From Methylopumilus sp026399645 (GTDB lineage: Bacteria > Pseudomonadota > Gammaproteobacteria > Burkholderiales > Methylophilaceae): a stretch of 64,000 bases of DNA. The position numbers were made by a program, and so were the translations under genes. Positions 7,548 to 16,286 of the stretch are shown piece by piece; the first letter of the stretch is position 1, and every line of letters starts with the position of its first letter. A model generated the notes under the pieces. It searched no databases. It was not told the origin of the DNA and worked only from the letters and a program-made list of their open reading frames with translations. Location: the NCBI RefSeq assembly GCF_965184065.1, contig NZ_OZ239098.1; one strand, given 5' to 3'.

Positions 7548-8789
7548 CTAGAAGAATAAGATAGCACCAAGTGATACTGTTCTAGCCTTGTTTTCTAAAC
7601 CAGCTTGGTTCTGAGATTTACCTTCATTGTACTCAAGCACGGTATTTAAGTGCTTCGTGAGCGGATGGTAAACACCCACTGTAGTACGCTCATTCTCTTT
7701 AACTAAGTTTGTAGAAGTTTCTGTTGAATTTCTGTCTAGATTAGAAATACCATAAGCTACACCAATCTTAGTTTTAGTTGGCATTGTGTATGTTGCTTGA
7801 ACATAACCACCGTCAGACTTACGTTGCTTACCTGCAACAGTATATCCATCCATGAATTGGATCGTGGTACCTAAACCGTCAGCCTTGTAAGCGTAACCAG
7901 TCAAACCGATATCGCCGAAGTTAACATTGGCACCAATATCAGCCGCTTGTGCACGGTCATCGTCAAGTGTAACAGTCGTTGAGTTATGGTTAATTTTTTG
8001 CACAATACCTGATGTCCACAATTTACCTGAAACTGCACCACCTGAGAATGTGTAAGAAAGTTGACCTTCAGCTGCAGGAGCTGAGCCACTTCGTCCTGTG
8101 GTGTTTAAAGAATAGTAGGTAGGTGTAGTAGCGCCATCACTAGCGTTTGAAATTTGATTCCAGCCCTGTGTAGCCGCTAAAGTGAATTGGAAGCCACTGA
8201 AGTTTGGTGAAGTATAAGCTGCTTGTGCTTTCCAGTCAGCGTAGATGTAACCAGAACCGATACCACCAATTGTCGTTGTATTACCAGCTAGAGAACCTGC
8301 ACCATTACCAACGCCTAGAAGTGTCATGTCGTTAAGGATCGCTGTACCTGCGAACACACCAAGATCCTTACCAAGCTTGATAGAACCCCATGATTTATCA
8401 CCGAATGTCATGAATGCTTGACGATTTTCTTGTTGGGCACTTTGTCTGCCACCCTGTGTTGTTGATGCGCCTGGGTTAACTGAGATTGTGAATGCAACAT
8501 CTAAATCATTTTGACGTGTTGAACCAGATACTGATAGGTAGTTCGGTAACAAGCCTGTTGTGATATTGCTTTCAGTTTTTTCTGTTGTGCTGTTTGGGCC
8601 AGATACAAAGCCAGCGTAACCACCAGTGATTGTTGCAGAACCTGAAGCGCGTGTGTTAGTAATGAAAGTATTCACGTTACCACCGATGTCTAATGTCCAG
8701 TCACCAGCAGGTATAATAATGCCCGCATTCGCTGAAGCTGAAAGTGCTAAAACTGCACCAGCTACCGCTAATTTAATATTCTTGTTCAT
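7548..8789 (-). CDS. Gram-negative general porin (Porin_4 type)
   Basis: An outer-membrane beta-barrel pore for small hydrophilic solutes. The 413-aa precursor starts with a clear signal peptide (MNKNIKLAVAGAVLALSASANA, cleavage after residue 22). Alternating strands follow, with QAFMTFGDKSWGSIKLGKDLG typical of the loop-3 region of betaproteobacterial porins, VGVYHPLTKHLNTVLEYNEG near the end and a terminal LGAILFF. A strong AGGAGA ribosome site precedes the ATG. The gene is monocistronic-looking: its long leader carries tandem hairpins and it ends at a strong terminator. A decayed second copy lies 390 bp downstream. Solute specificity cannot be inferred. Confidence 0.92.
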   Translation of the reverse strand: MNKNIKLAVAGAVLALSASANAGIIIPAGDWTLDIGGNVNTFITNTRASGSATITGGYAGFVSGPNSTTEKTESNITTGLLPNYLSVSGSTRQNDLDVAFTISVNPGASTTQGGRQSAQQENRQAFMTFGDKSWGSIKLGKDLGVFAGTAILNDMTLLGVGNGAGSLAGNTTTIGGIGSGYIYADWKAQAAYTSPNFSGFQFTLAATQGWNQISNASDGATTPTYYSLNTTGRSGSAPAAEGQLSYTFSGGAVSGKLWTSGIVQKINHNSTTVTLDDDRAQAADIGANVNFGDIGLTGYAYKADGLGTTIQFMDGYTVAGKQRKSDGGYVQATYTMPTKTKIGVAYGISNLDRNSTETSTNLVKENERTTVGVYHPLTKHLNTVLEYNEGKSQNQAGLENKARTVSLGAILFF

Positions 8790-8816
8790 ATATTTCTCCT
8801 ATTGTTTTTTAAAACC

Positions 8817-8852
8817 TCATCAATTACTTGATGAGAAAGTTCGCGAACTTTC
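8817..8852 (-). promoter_or_regulatory. Two back-to-back hairpins in the porin leader
   Basis: In the region upstream of the porin ATG there are two abutting inverted repeats. The first is TCATCAA-TTAC-TTGATGA (8817-8834), the second is the perfect 18-bp palindrome GAAAGTTCGCGAACTTTC (8835-8852). They lie 28-63 bases before the start codon. As RNA they would make two 7-bp stems with 4-base loops, like the 5' stabilising stems of abundant porin mRNAs. The 18-bp palindrome could instead be a protein operator. Confidence 0.6.
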
Positions 8853-8962
8853 CCAATGAATATAAAGCTTCATTAAGAAGGTTAAGAGAATTATGCGTCA
8901 TCAAACTGGGCAATCGCAAGTGTTTTTAGTGTTTTTTACGACATTTGTGAAGTTTTATCGAT

Positions 8963-8986
8963 TTTTGTTGCAAATTTACAACAAAA
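8963..8986. promoter_or_regulatory. Inverted repeat between dgt and the porin gene
   Basis: Arms TTTTGTTG (8963-8970) and CAACAAAA (8979-8986) pair perfectly around an AAATTT centre, just 10 bp past the dgt stop. There is no following T tract on the minus strand, so it is a poor intrinsic terminator. It could be an operator far upstream of the porin promoter or a 3' stem of the dgt mRNA. Confidence 0.4.
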
Positions 8987-8996
8987 TTAATTTAAA

Positions 8997-10112
8997 CTAT
9001 TGATTTATAAGTAATTTTTCGTACTCACGAATTGCATAGCGATCCGTCATACCAGCAATATAATCCGCAATAACCCTTGGGTTTTCCTCGCGACCGATGG
9101 ATTGATAGTCAGAAGGGATTAAGTTTAAGTCGTCCATATATACCTTGAATAGACCCTCAATGGTCTTTACTGCCTTATCCGTCATTTCAGTCACTTTGGG
9201 ATGAAGGTATAAAGACTTTCTCAAGAACTGTTTTAGCTCAAGCTGTTTTTCTGCCATCTCAGTTGAAAAATCGATCATGGGGCCATTAAGCCTTACTTCA
9301 TCCACGGTTTTTGGTTTTGATACCTTTATATAGGAGAGGCTGGTTCGGCATAAATCATCGACCAAACTATGGATCATTCGGCGGATGGTTTCATGAACGA
9401 GTCTTTTTTGAGACAAATCGGGATAGAGTGCTTTGACCTTTAGAGCATGCTCTTTAAAAAGAGAAACCTCCATCAATTGATCGATCGTTAAAAGTCCTGA
9501 TCGAATGCCGTCATCAATATCGTGATTGTTATAAGCAATCTCATCCGCAAAATTGGCAATCTGTCCCTCGAGGGTCGTTTCTGTTTTATCTAAAAATCTC
9601 TGACCAACATCACCTAATTTTTCTGCATTTTTAATAGAACAGTGTTTTAGGATGCCTTCCCTTGTTTCAAAGGTCAGATTAAGTCCATCAAACTCTGCAT
9701 ATCTTTGCTCTAAAAGATCCACGACACGAAGTGACTGAAGATTATGTTCGAAGCCACCATATTCTCTCATGCAACGGTTTAAGGCATCTTGTCCTGCGTG
9801 ACCAAAAGGGGTGTGGCCTAAATCGTGAGCTAAAGCTATGGCTTCTGCTAAATCTTCATGGAGGTTTAGGGTTCTTGCAATACTTCTTGCAATTTGAGCG
9901 ACTTCTAAGCTGTGCGTTAAACGCGTTCTAAATAAATCACCTTCATGATTCACGAACACTTGGGTTTTATATTCAAGACGCCTGAAAGCAGTCGAATGAA
10001 TAACACGATCTCGATCGCGCTGAAAATCATTTCTTAGAGTTGAGGTTTCTTCTTTAAAACGTCGGCCGCGAGATTGTTCTGGATGTGCGGCGTAAGGCGC
10101 CAACTTCACCAT
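8997..10112 (-). CDS. dgt: Deoxyguanosinetriphosphate triphosphohydrolase-like protein
   Basis: A 371-aa HD-domain enzyme of the dGTPase-like family, which removes triphosphate from dNTPs. The metal site is visible as H67 (RTRLTHSLEVAQIAR) and H96-D97 (ALAHDLGHTPFGHAG), with a further aspartate in FADEIAYNNHDIDDGI. The start MVKLAPYAAHPEQSRGRRF is conserved in the shorter bacterial subfamily. It overlaps aroB by 7 bp and ends the aroK-aroB-dgt operon, a common betaproteobacterial order. Substrate preference (dGTP or other dNTPs) is not readable from sequence. Confidence 0.93.
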   Translation of the reverse strand: MVKLAPYAAHPEQSRGRRFKEETSTLRNDFQRDRDRVIHSTAFRRLEYKTQVFVNHEGDLFRTRLTHSLEVAQIARSIARTLNLHEDLAEAIALAHDLGHTPFGHAGQDALNRCMREYGGFEHNLQSLRVVDLLEQRYAEFDGLNLTFETREGILKHCSIKNAEKLGDVGQRFLDKTETTLEGQIANFADEIAYNNHDIDDGIRSGLLTIDQLMEVSLFKEHALKVKALYPDLSQKRLVHETIRRMIHSLVDDLCRTSLSYIKVSKPKTVDEVRLNGPMIDFSTEMAEKQLELKQFLRKSLYLHPKVTEMTDKAVKTIEGLFKVYMDDLNLIPSDYQSIGREENPRVIADYIAGMTDRYAIREYEKLLINQ

Positions 10113-11197
10113 GCTGAAAAGTTTGAAGTTTGAAGTGTGGTCTTTAAATATTTCGTATCGTAATCACTCGTGATCACAGAGTCGCCAATTCCTTTTTGCA
10201 ACACCAATCTAATCTTGCCATCCACGACTTTTTTATCCATGCTCATGAGTGCCATATATTGATCCTCACTTATCTTTGGGGGTTGAGTTGGAAGCTTAGC
10301 TTCTTTTAAAAGTTTAATGATGCGGGTAAATTCTTCGTCTTTTACCCAACCCATGAGTTTTGATAAATGAGCTGCCATCACCATGCCTGTGGCTACCGCT
10401 TCACCATGAAGCCAAACACCATAGCCCATCGCATTTTCAATGGCGTGCCCAAAAGTATGTCCAAGATTAAGAGTCGCTCTGACACCTGATTCATGCTCGT
10501 CCATCTCCACCACATCTGCTTTGTTTTGACATGAGCGCTCTATAGCTTCGATCAAAAGGGATGAATTTAATTTCATAAGACCTTGAATATTTTTTTCAAG
10601 CCAAGTAAAAAATATTTCATCCCGAATCAAACCATACTTAATCACTTCTGCCATACCTGCAGAAAATTCTCGTTGAGGTAATGTTTTTAAAGTATCAATA
10701 TCTGCAATCACACATTGCGGCTGATAAAAAGCACCGATCATGTTTTTACCTAAAAGATGATTAATGCCTGTTTTACCACCGACTGATGAATCGACTTGGG
10801 ATAAAAGTGTGGTCGGAATTTGAATAAAAGGCACACCTCTTAAGTAAGTTGCTGCAGCATAGCCAGTCATGTCCCCTATCACGCCCCCTCCTAATGCAAT
10901 AAGCGTTACGGTGCGTTCGCATTTTTCTTTTAAAAGTGCGTCGTAAATAAGATTTAAGGTTTCTTGGTTTTTATAAGATTCGCCATCGGGCAAAATAATT
11001 GGAAACGCTTTAATACCATGCTCTTTTAAAAGAGTTAGCAATGGATCAAGATATAAAGATGCGACCGTTGTATTGGTTACAATCGCAACATGTTTTTGTT
11101 TCAAGTGAGATTCGATGAGTTGTATTTGAGACAGTAATCCCTCTCCAATATAAATTGGATAAGATCGATTCTCTAATTGAATATGAAGTGTTTGCAT
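10106..11197 (-). CDS. aroB: 3-dehydroquinate synthase
   Basis: It converts DAHP to 3-dehydroquinate, the second step of the shikimate pathway, using NAD+ and a divalent metal. The 363-aa length is standard. Conserved features are PDGESYKN, the NAD-binding ALGGGVIGDMTGYAAATYLRG, VDSSVGGKTGINH, and the metal ligands in EVIKYG and LNLGHTFGHAIE with the later HGEAVA. It sits 4 bp after aroK and overlaps dgt, so it is co-transcribed with both. Confidence 0.97.
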   Translation of the reverse strand: MQTLHIQLENRSYPIYIGEGLLSQIQLIESHLKQKHVAIVTNTTVASLYLDPLLTLLKEHGIKAFPIILPDGESYKNQETLNLIYDALLKEKCERTVTLIALGGGVIGDMTGYAAATYLRGVPFIQIPTTLLSQVDSSVGGKTGINHLLGKNMIGAFYQPQCVIADIDTLKTLPQREFSAGMAEVIKYGLIRDEIFFTWLEKNIQGLMKLNSSLLIEAIERSCQNKADVVEMDEHESGVRATLNLGHTFGHAIENAMGYGVWLHGEAVATGMVMAAHLSKLMGWVKDEEFTRIIKLLKEAKLPTQPPKISEDQYMALMSMDKKVVDGKIRLVLQKGIGDSVITSDYDTKYLKTTLQTSNFSAW

Positions 11198-11201
11198 GCT
11201 C

Positions 11202-11717
11202 TTAACTTAATAATGACTCAATTTTATGAATAATCGTTTGTGTTTTTTGTTGCCCAGTGTCGACGACAAATGACGCCACATTTAAATATAAAGGATGTCT
11301 ATCTTTATACAGCTGATTTAAGGTATCCAACATATTGCCTTGTTGTAAAAGTGGGCGTTCTTTATCATAAGCCATACGCTTAGCTAAGTGCTGAGGTTTG
11401 GCATTTAAATAAATGACCTTACCTCTTTCTTTTAAAAGTGATCGATTTTCTGCACTTAATACTGCACCCCCGCCTGTCGCTAAAATAATATCTTTTTTAC
11501 TCGATAACTCATCAATCATTTGCGTTTCTCTTTTGCGAAAACCTTCTTCACCCTCGAGCTCAAAAATGACCGCCACTTTAACGCCCAATTTTTTTTCAAT
11601 TTCATGATCAGTATCATAAAAAGTTTTTTTGAGTTTTTTGGCTAACAATTTACCTATGGTCGTTTTCCCAGCGCCCATGAGTCCTACAAAAAAAATATTG
11701 TCATTAATCGTTGCCAT
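11202..11717 (-). CDS. aroK: Shikimate kinase
   Basis: It phosphorylates shikimate with ATP. The 171-aa P-loop kinase has Walker A GLMGAGKTTIGK at residues 12-23, the substrate-binding DTDHEIEKKLG and EGEEGFRKRE, ATGGGAV, and a lid arginine region KDRHPLY. It is first in aroK-aroB-dgt and divergent from mrcA. In many betaproteobacteria and gammaproteobacteria the pilMNOPQ (hofMNOPQ) genes stand between mrcA and aroK; here only about 140 bp separate them. Confidence 0.96.
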   Translation of the reverse strand: MATINDNIFFVGLMGAGKTTIGKLLAKKLKKTFYDTDHEIEKKLGVKVAVIFELEGEEGFRKRETQMIDELSSKKDIILATGGGAVLSAENRSLLKERGKVIYLNAKPQHLAKRMAYDKERPLLQQGNMLDTLNQLYKDRHPLYLNVASFVVDTGQQKTQTIIHKIESLLS

Positions 11718-11810
11718 GACGAACTAGCTTTATATTCAAGAATACTGATTATTTTAAGGGATTAATGAGGTTCTGGTTCGAATTGCCTACAAATAATCCT
11801 CAACACCTTT

Positions 11811-11816
11811 TATAAT
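11811..11816 (+). promoter_or_regulatory. Candidate -10 element for mrcA
   Basis: A perfect TATAAT lies 43 bp before the mrcA ATG in the aroK-mrcA divergent spacer. The -35 region at the usual distance is poor (TACAAA). The short inverted repeat CCTCA (11798-11802)/TGAGG (11816-11820) flanks it and may be chance. Confidence 0.45.
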
Positions 11817-11858
11817 GAGGGCTCATATAAAAAATCAAAGTCATTATTCATTTTAGTT

Positions 11859-14141
11859 ATGGCAAAACCCACCTTTTTTAAACGCCTCATGATATGGTTT
11901 TTCATAAGCTTGGCAGCCTTCGGAGCATTAATTGCTTTAACCATTGCTTTAGTCATACCCTCATTACCTTCCCTCGAATCGCTGACCGAATACCGCCCTA
12001 AACTACCTTTAAGAGTCTATAGCTCAGACGGGTTCCTGATGGCTGAGTTTGGTGAAGAACGTCGCGCATTTATTAAGATTCGTAATGTGCCAAAAAAAAT
12101 GAAGAATGCCATTTTGGCAATTGAAGACCGTCGTTTCTATCAACACAAAGGGGTTGATGCCGTGGGTGTTGGACGTGCGATTGTCAAAAATCTAGCAGGT
12201 GCTTCACATGAGGGAGCGAGCACGATTACGATGCAAGTCGCACGTAATTTTTTTCTATCATCCGATAGAACGTTAAGACGTAAAATCAGTGAAATTTTTC
12301 TATCTTATAAGATAGAAAAAAATCTGAACAAAGATCAAATCTTAGAGCTTTATATTAATCAAATTTATTTGGGGCAGCGCGCTTATGGCTTTGGAGCAGC
12401 TTCACTTGTTTACTACGGTAAACCTTTGGAAAAATTAACCTTGGCTGAATCTGCTCTTTTAGCAGGTCTTCCTAAAGCGCCTTCAAACTACAATCCTTTT
12501 ACAAATCCAAAACGTGCAATTCAACGCCAGCATGAAGTTCTAAAAAATATGTTGCGTTATGGATTTATTGATCAAAAAGCTTTTGATGAAGCAATTAACC
12601 AAACACTTCATTTTAAAGAATCTAAACAATCAAGAGATTTGGTCGCTGATCATGCATCTGAAATGGTAAGACAAGTCCTTTACGATCAATATAAAGATGA
12701 TATCTATACAAGTGGTATTAAGGTTTACACCACCATCAAGAAAGCCAACCAAGAGGCGGCTAATGAAGCGGTATTAAGAGGGATCTTAGATTACGATCGT
12801 CGCCATGAATATCGAGGCCCAGAAAAAACGATTGATTTGGAAGGTAAAAAATTCGAAGATCAAAAAACTAAGATTACAGACACGCTCGATGGCATGGAAG
12901 AATACAACGGATTTATTCCAGCTGTGGTTATTAAAGCTGAATCTAAATATGTTCAAGCTTTCACTAAAAAAGGAGACATGGTTGATATTAAAAATGATGG
13001 CTTAGCGCTCATTCAAAAAACTTTGAGTGACAAAGATCCTAAAAATAGAAAAATTAAACCAGGCGCTATTATTCGTGTCATTCAAAAAAATAAACAATGG
13101 GAGGTGGTTCAACTTCCGAAAGTAGAAGCGTCATTAGTCTCCATGGATCCTCAAACGGGAGCGATTACGGCACTCGTTGGTGGCTTTGATTTTAATCGAA
13201 ATAAATATAACCATGTTACGCAAGCGAAACGCCAACCTGGCTCTACTTTCAAGCCTTTCATTTATTCTGCAGCCTTAGAAAAAGGTATTACACCTGCCAC
13301 TATTGTGAATGATGCACCGCTTCATTTTTCAGCTGCTGAAACAGGAAGTGGTATGGATTGGGACCCACAAAATTATGATAATGATTTTGATGGGCATATC
13401 AGACTTCGTAATGGTTTGGCAAAATCTAAAAACTTAGTTGCTATTCGCGTGCTTAAATCAATCGGTGCGCCTTATGCGCAAGACTATGCATCACGCTTTG
13501 GTTTTGATCCTGCAAATCATCCTGCTTACTTATCCATGGGTTTGGGAGTTGGCTCTGCCACACTCATCGAAATGGTGACAGCATATGGTGTATTTGCAAA
13601 CGGAGGTTATCTTAAAAAACCATATCTTATTGAAAAGATGGTTGATAGTCAGGGTCAAGTCATCGATCAAACAAATACGATGTTCCAAAACGAAGAAACG
13701 CCGCGTGTCATTGATCCTAGAAATGCATTTATCATGACGACCCTTTTACAAGACGTGGTCAATAAAGGAACGGCTCAAAAAGCTAAGGCATTAGGTCGAT
13801 CAGATATTGCAGGTAAAACAGGCACCACAAATAATCAAGTAGATGCATGGTTCGCAGGCTACACCCCTTCACAAGTCGCCATTGCTTGGATTGGATTTGA
13901 CCAGCCTAAATCATTAGGTAAAGATGAAACAGGCTCTCAAGCTGCACTCCCTATATGGATTAAATATATGCAGACCGCCCTCAAAGATATTCCTATACAA
14001 AATTATGCGATGCCTGATGGTGTGATGATTCGCAAAATTAAATCAGATACAGGCACACCTGCTAATGAAAATGAAGAAGGTGTAAATGAATATTTCTATT
14101 CAGAATTTCCACCACATAATGAGATACATCTCCTCAATTAA
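11859..14141 (+). CDS. mrcA: Penicillin-binding protein 1A (bifunctional class A PBP)
   Basis: It polymerises glycan strands and cross-links peptides in the periplasm. The 760-aa protein has an N-terminal membrane anchor (about residues 9-32). The GT51 domain follows, with catalytic E89 in EDRRFYQHKG, GASTITMQVARN and the second part of the active site. An OB-like insert occupies about 310-410. The transpeptidase domain has the acyl serine S462 (GSTFK), the SKN motif at 523 and KTGTT at 653. All three transpeptidase motifs are intact. It is divergent from aroK and apparently monocistronic or followed by the unknown gene 20 bp downstream. Confidence 0.96.
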   Translation: MAKPTFFKRLMIWFFISLAAFGALIALTIALVIPSLPSLESLTEYRPKLPLRVYSSDGFLMAEFGEERRAFIKIRNVPKKMKNAILAIEDRRFYQHKGVDAVGVGRAIVKNLAGASHEGASTITMQVARNFFLSSDRTLRRKISEIFLSYKIEKNLNKDQILELYINQIYLGQRAYGFGAASLVYYGKPLEKLTLAESALLAGLPKAPSNYNPFTNPKRAIQRQHEVLKNMLRYGFIDQKAFDEAINQTLHFKESKQSRDLVADHASEMVRQVLYDQYKDDIYTSGIKVYTTIKKANQEAANEAVLRGILDYDRRHEYRGPEKTIDLEGKKFEDQKTKITDTLDGMEEYNGFIPAVVIKAESKYVQAFTKKGDMVDIKNDGLALIQKTLSDKDPKNRKIKPGAIIRVIQKNKQWEVVQLPKVEASLVSMDPQTGAITALVGGFDFNRNKYNHVTQAKRQPGSTFKPFIYSAALEKGITPATIVNDAPLHFSAAETGSGMDWDPQNYDNDFDGHIRLRNGLAKSKNLVAIRVLKSIGAPYAQDYASRFGFDPANHPAYLSMGLGVGSATLIEMVTAYGVFANGGYLKKPYLIEKMVDSQGQVIDQTNTMFQNEETPRVIDPRNAFIMTTLLQDVVNKGTAQKAKALGRSDIAGKTGTTNNQVDAWFAGYTPSQVAIAWIGFDQPKSLGKDETGSQAALPIWIKYMQTALKDIPIQNYAMPDGVMIRKIKSDTGTPANENEEGVNEYFYSEFPPHNEIHLLN

Positions 14142-14161
14142 TTTTTAAAAAAGTGTTTCAT

Positions 14162-14737
14162 ATGGCAAGGCAAAGTAAACACATTCGATTCCAGGTGGCC
14201 CATAAAGCCGCTCAAATGATGGCTGAAGAAGGTATCAGCGACTACGCATTTGCAAAACGTAAAGCTGCTAAATTTTTTGGGCTTGATGATGGGGACGCTT
14301 TACCTTCGAATGAAGAAATTAATGATGCTATTAGAGAACATCAAGCCATTTTTTTTGATGAAGAACATGAGGAGCGACTTAAAGCACTTAGACTTGAAGC
14401 ATTAAGTCTCATGAAAAAATTGAGCGCTTTTAATCCACATTTAACAGGTGGTGCATTAGATGGCACTGCGGGCCGATATCCCACACTTCATATTCAACTT
14501 TATGCTGACTCCATGAAAGAAGTGGAATTTTTTTTGCTCAATCACAATATCGCATACGAAACACGCGATCGAAAATCTCGCACCAAAGATCCGATGCAAG
14601 ACAAAAGAATGACTCCGATATTAAAGCTTGAAGGCTCTATGGGACCTATTGAACTGCTTATTTATCACATCGATGATTTAAAAATGAATAAGTCAAAAGC
14701 TTCGATTGAAGAAACTGAAAAACTTATTACAAGTTAA
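14162..14737 (+). CDS. Conserved hypothetical protein, nucleotidyltransferase-like C-terminal half
   Basis: A 191-aa hydrophilic protein with no signal or membrane segment. I chose the ATG at 14162 rather than a GTG at 14153. The N-terminal 80 residues are helical and charged (FQVAHKAAQMMAEEGI, then REHQAIFFDEEHEERLKAL). From about residue 95 the pattern LTGGALDGTAGRYPTLHIQL followed by YADSMKEVEFFLLNHNI recalls the core of minimal nucleotidyltransferases, but the usual GS-x10-DxD metal site is not clean. I know of similar uncharacterised proteobacterial proteins and assign no function. It converges with the methyltransferase remnant, overlapping it by 4 bp. Confidence 0.7.
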   Translation: MARQSKHIRFQVAHKAAQMMAEEGISDYAFAKRKAAKFFGLDDGDALPSNEEINDAIREHQAIFFDEEHEERLKALRLEALSLMKKLSAFNPHLTGGALDGTAGRYPTLHIQLYADSMKEVEFFLLNHNIAYETRDRKSRTKDPMQDKRMTPILKLEGSMGPIELLIYHIDDLKMNKSKASIEETEKLITS

Positions 14738-15269
14738 TTCTTTTCTTTAGGTTTCACTGCAACCCAAAAGCCATGCCCCATAACACCATGTGTTTGCAAA
14801 TGTAAAATTTCAAAATGTTGAATGAGTTTTTCTAGCCACCAAGAGCTTGGTTTTTGAATTAAATGTGCATTTCTACCATCTGCCAATACTTTAACTGCCG
14901 GGCCCATATGAACAGAAAAGAATCCAAACTTAGTCGTAATATTTGCTAAATCTTGGAGCACATTATCAATAAGATCAGGCTCAATATGTTCTAAAACATC
15001 AATACAGCAAACTAAATCAGCTGCTCTAGGTTCGCCATATTCTGGAAATGCTGGGTCATAAGGCTGATAAATTTTAACTTTATTCCAAGCTCAGTTAATC
15101 CTTTCAATAAATTTTGTTTACCTGCCCCATAATCACTCAGCGATTCAACGTTGAGATCTTTAATGATATTCGCAACAATCGGTGCGAACTGAAGTGATGC
15201 AACACCATAATTTGGATTCTGATGTAATTCTTGTTGTAACTTTCTATATTCTTCAGTGATAACTTTCAT
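14734..15269 (-). pseudogene. SAM-dependent methyltransferase, split by a single frameshift
   Basis: The N-terminal part starts at 15269 (MKVITEEYRKLQQELHQNP) and has a glycine-rich SAM motif (LSDYGAGKQNLLKGL). It is broken after GIKLK. One base out of frame the protein continues smoothly as IYQPYDPAFPEYGEPRAADL, VCCIDVLEHIEPDLI, then VLQDLANITTKFGFFSVHMG to a stop at 14734. The whole would be about 178 aa, a normal class I methyltransferase. The break is best placed at the run of four T at 15072-15075 (AAAA on the coding strand), where one lost A explains it. It may be a true pseudogene or a homopolymer sequencing error. Substrate unknown. Confidence 0.82.
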
Positions 15270-15282
15270 TGATCATCCAAAT

Positions 15283-16281
15283 TTAAAGTGATTTATTTTC
15301 TTGAAGCCATCGTGCCACTTCCATGGCATAGTAACTTAAAATACCATCAGCCCCTGCCCGTTTAAAAGCCAAGAGAGACTCCATCACAACCGCTTTTTCA
15401 TCAAGCCAACCGTTTTGTGAAACAGCTTTAAGCATTGTATATTCGCCACTCACTTGATAAGCGTAAGTTGGCACACCAAAAGTAGCTTTGACGCGATATA
15501 CAATATCAAGATAAGGTAGCCCTGGTTTTACCATGACCATGTCAGCACCTTCATTGATATCAAGCTCAACTTCAGTTAAAGCTTCATCGGTATTGGCTGG
15601 GTCCATCTGATAACTATTTTTGTCAGCCTTGCCTAAATTTTTAGATGATCCAACTGCGTCTCTAAAGGGGCCATAAAATGAAGAAGCATATTTTGCGGAA
15701 TACGCTAGAATTTTTGTATGGATAAATCCTTCTTTTTCTAAAGCCTCACGAATTTTGCCAATACGTCCATCCATCATATCAGACGGTGCCACAATATCTG
15801 CCCCTGCCTTTGCATGACTTAAAGCCTGTTTGATTAAGACTTCCACTGTTTCATCGTTCAATACATAACCTGAAGCATCAATCAAACCATCTTGACCATG
15901 GCTTGTATAAGGATCGAGTGCTACATCTGTAATGACGCCAAGTTGGGGTACATGTTGTTTTAATAGCGCTACAACTCTTGGAACAAGGCCTTTTGGGTTA
16001 TAAGCTTCTTTCGCATCTTCTGTTTTAAAGTTCGCATCAATCACTGGAAATAATGCAATCGCAGGGATGCCTAATTTAAAACATTCTTTTGCGGTATCAA
16101 TAATGAGATCAGCGCTTTGACGTTTAATGCCTGGCATGGATGGAATCGCTTCTTCTTTTTGTTGTCCCTCCATCACAAAGACAGGATAAATTAAATCATC
16201 CGTACGTAAATGATGTTCACGCATCAATCGACGCGAGAATTCATCTTTACGCATTCGTCTGGGTCTATTCGAATTTTCCAT
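15283..16281 (-). CDS. hemB: Delta-aminolevulinic acid dehydratase (porphobilinogen synthase)
   Basis: It condenses two 5-aminolevulinate molecules to porphobilinogen for haem. The 332-aa protein carries the two active-site lysines, K197 (AYSAKYASSFYGPF) and K252 (MVKPGLPYLD). The metal loop reads DVALDPYTSHGQDGLID: aspartates replace the three cysteines of zinc enzymes, so this is the magnesium-type HemB. It is the last intact gene of the minus-strand trpE-trpG-trpD-trpC-hemB run, 5 bp after trpC. hemA lies on the other strand 4.6 kb away. Confidence 0.97.
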   Translation of the reverse strand: MENSNRPRRMRKDEFSRRLMREHHLRTDDLIYPVFVMEGQQKEEAIPSMPGIKRQSADLIIDTAKECFKLGIPAIALFPVIDANFKTEDAKEAYNPKGLVPRVVALLKQHVPQLGVITDVALDPYTSHGQDGLIDASGYVLNDETVEVLIKQALSHAKAGADIVAPSDMMDGRIGKIREALEKEGFIHTKILAYSAKYASSFYGPFRDAVGSSKNLGKADKNSYQMDPANTDEALTEVELDINEGADMVMVKPGLPYLDIVYRVKATFGVPTYAYQVSGEYTMLKAVSQNGWLDEKAVVMESLLAFKRAGADGILSYYAMEVARWLQENKSL

Positions 16282-16286
16282 AATAT

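Noticed and set aside
15060..15090. Programmed -1 frameshift in the methyltransferase (AAAATTT)
   Set aside because: The heptamer does not fit X-XXY-YYZ because the A-site codon would mispair, and no downstream stem stands out; base loss in a homopolymer is simpler.
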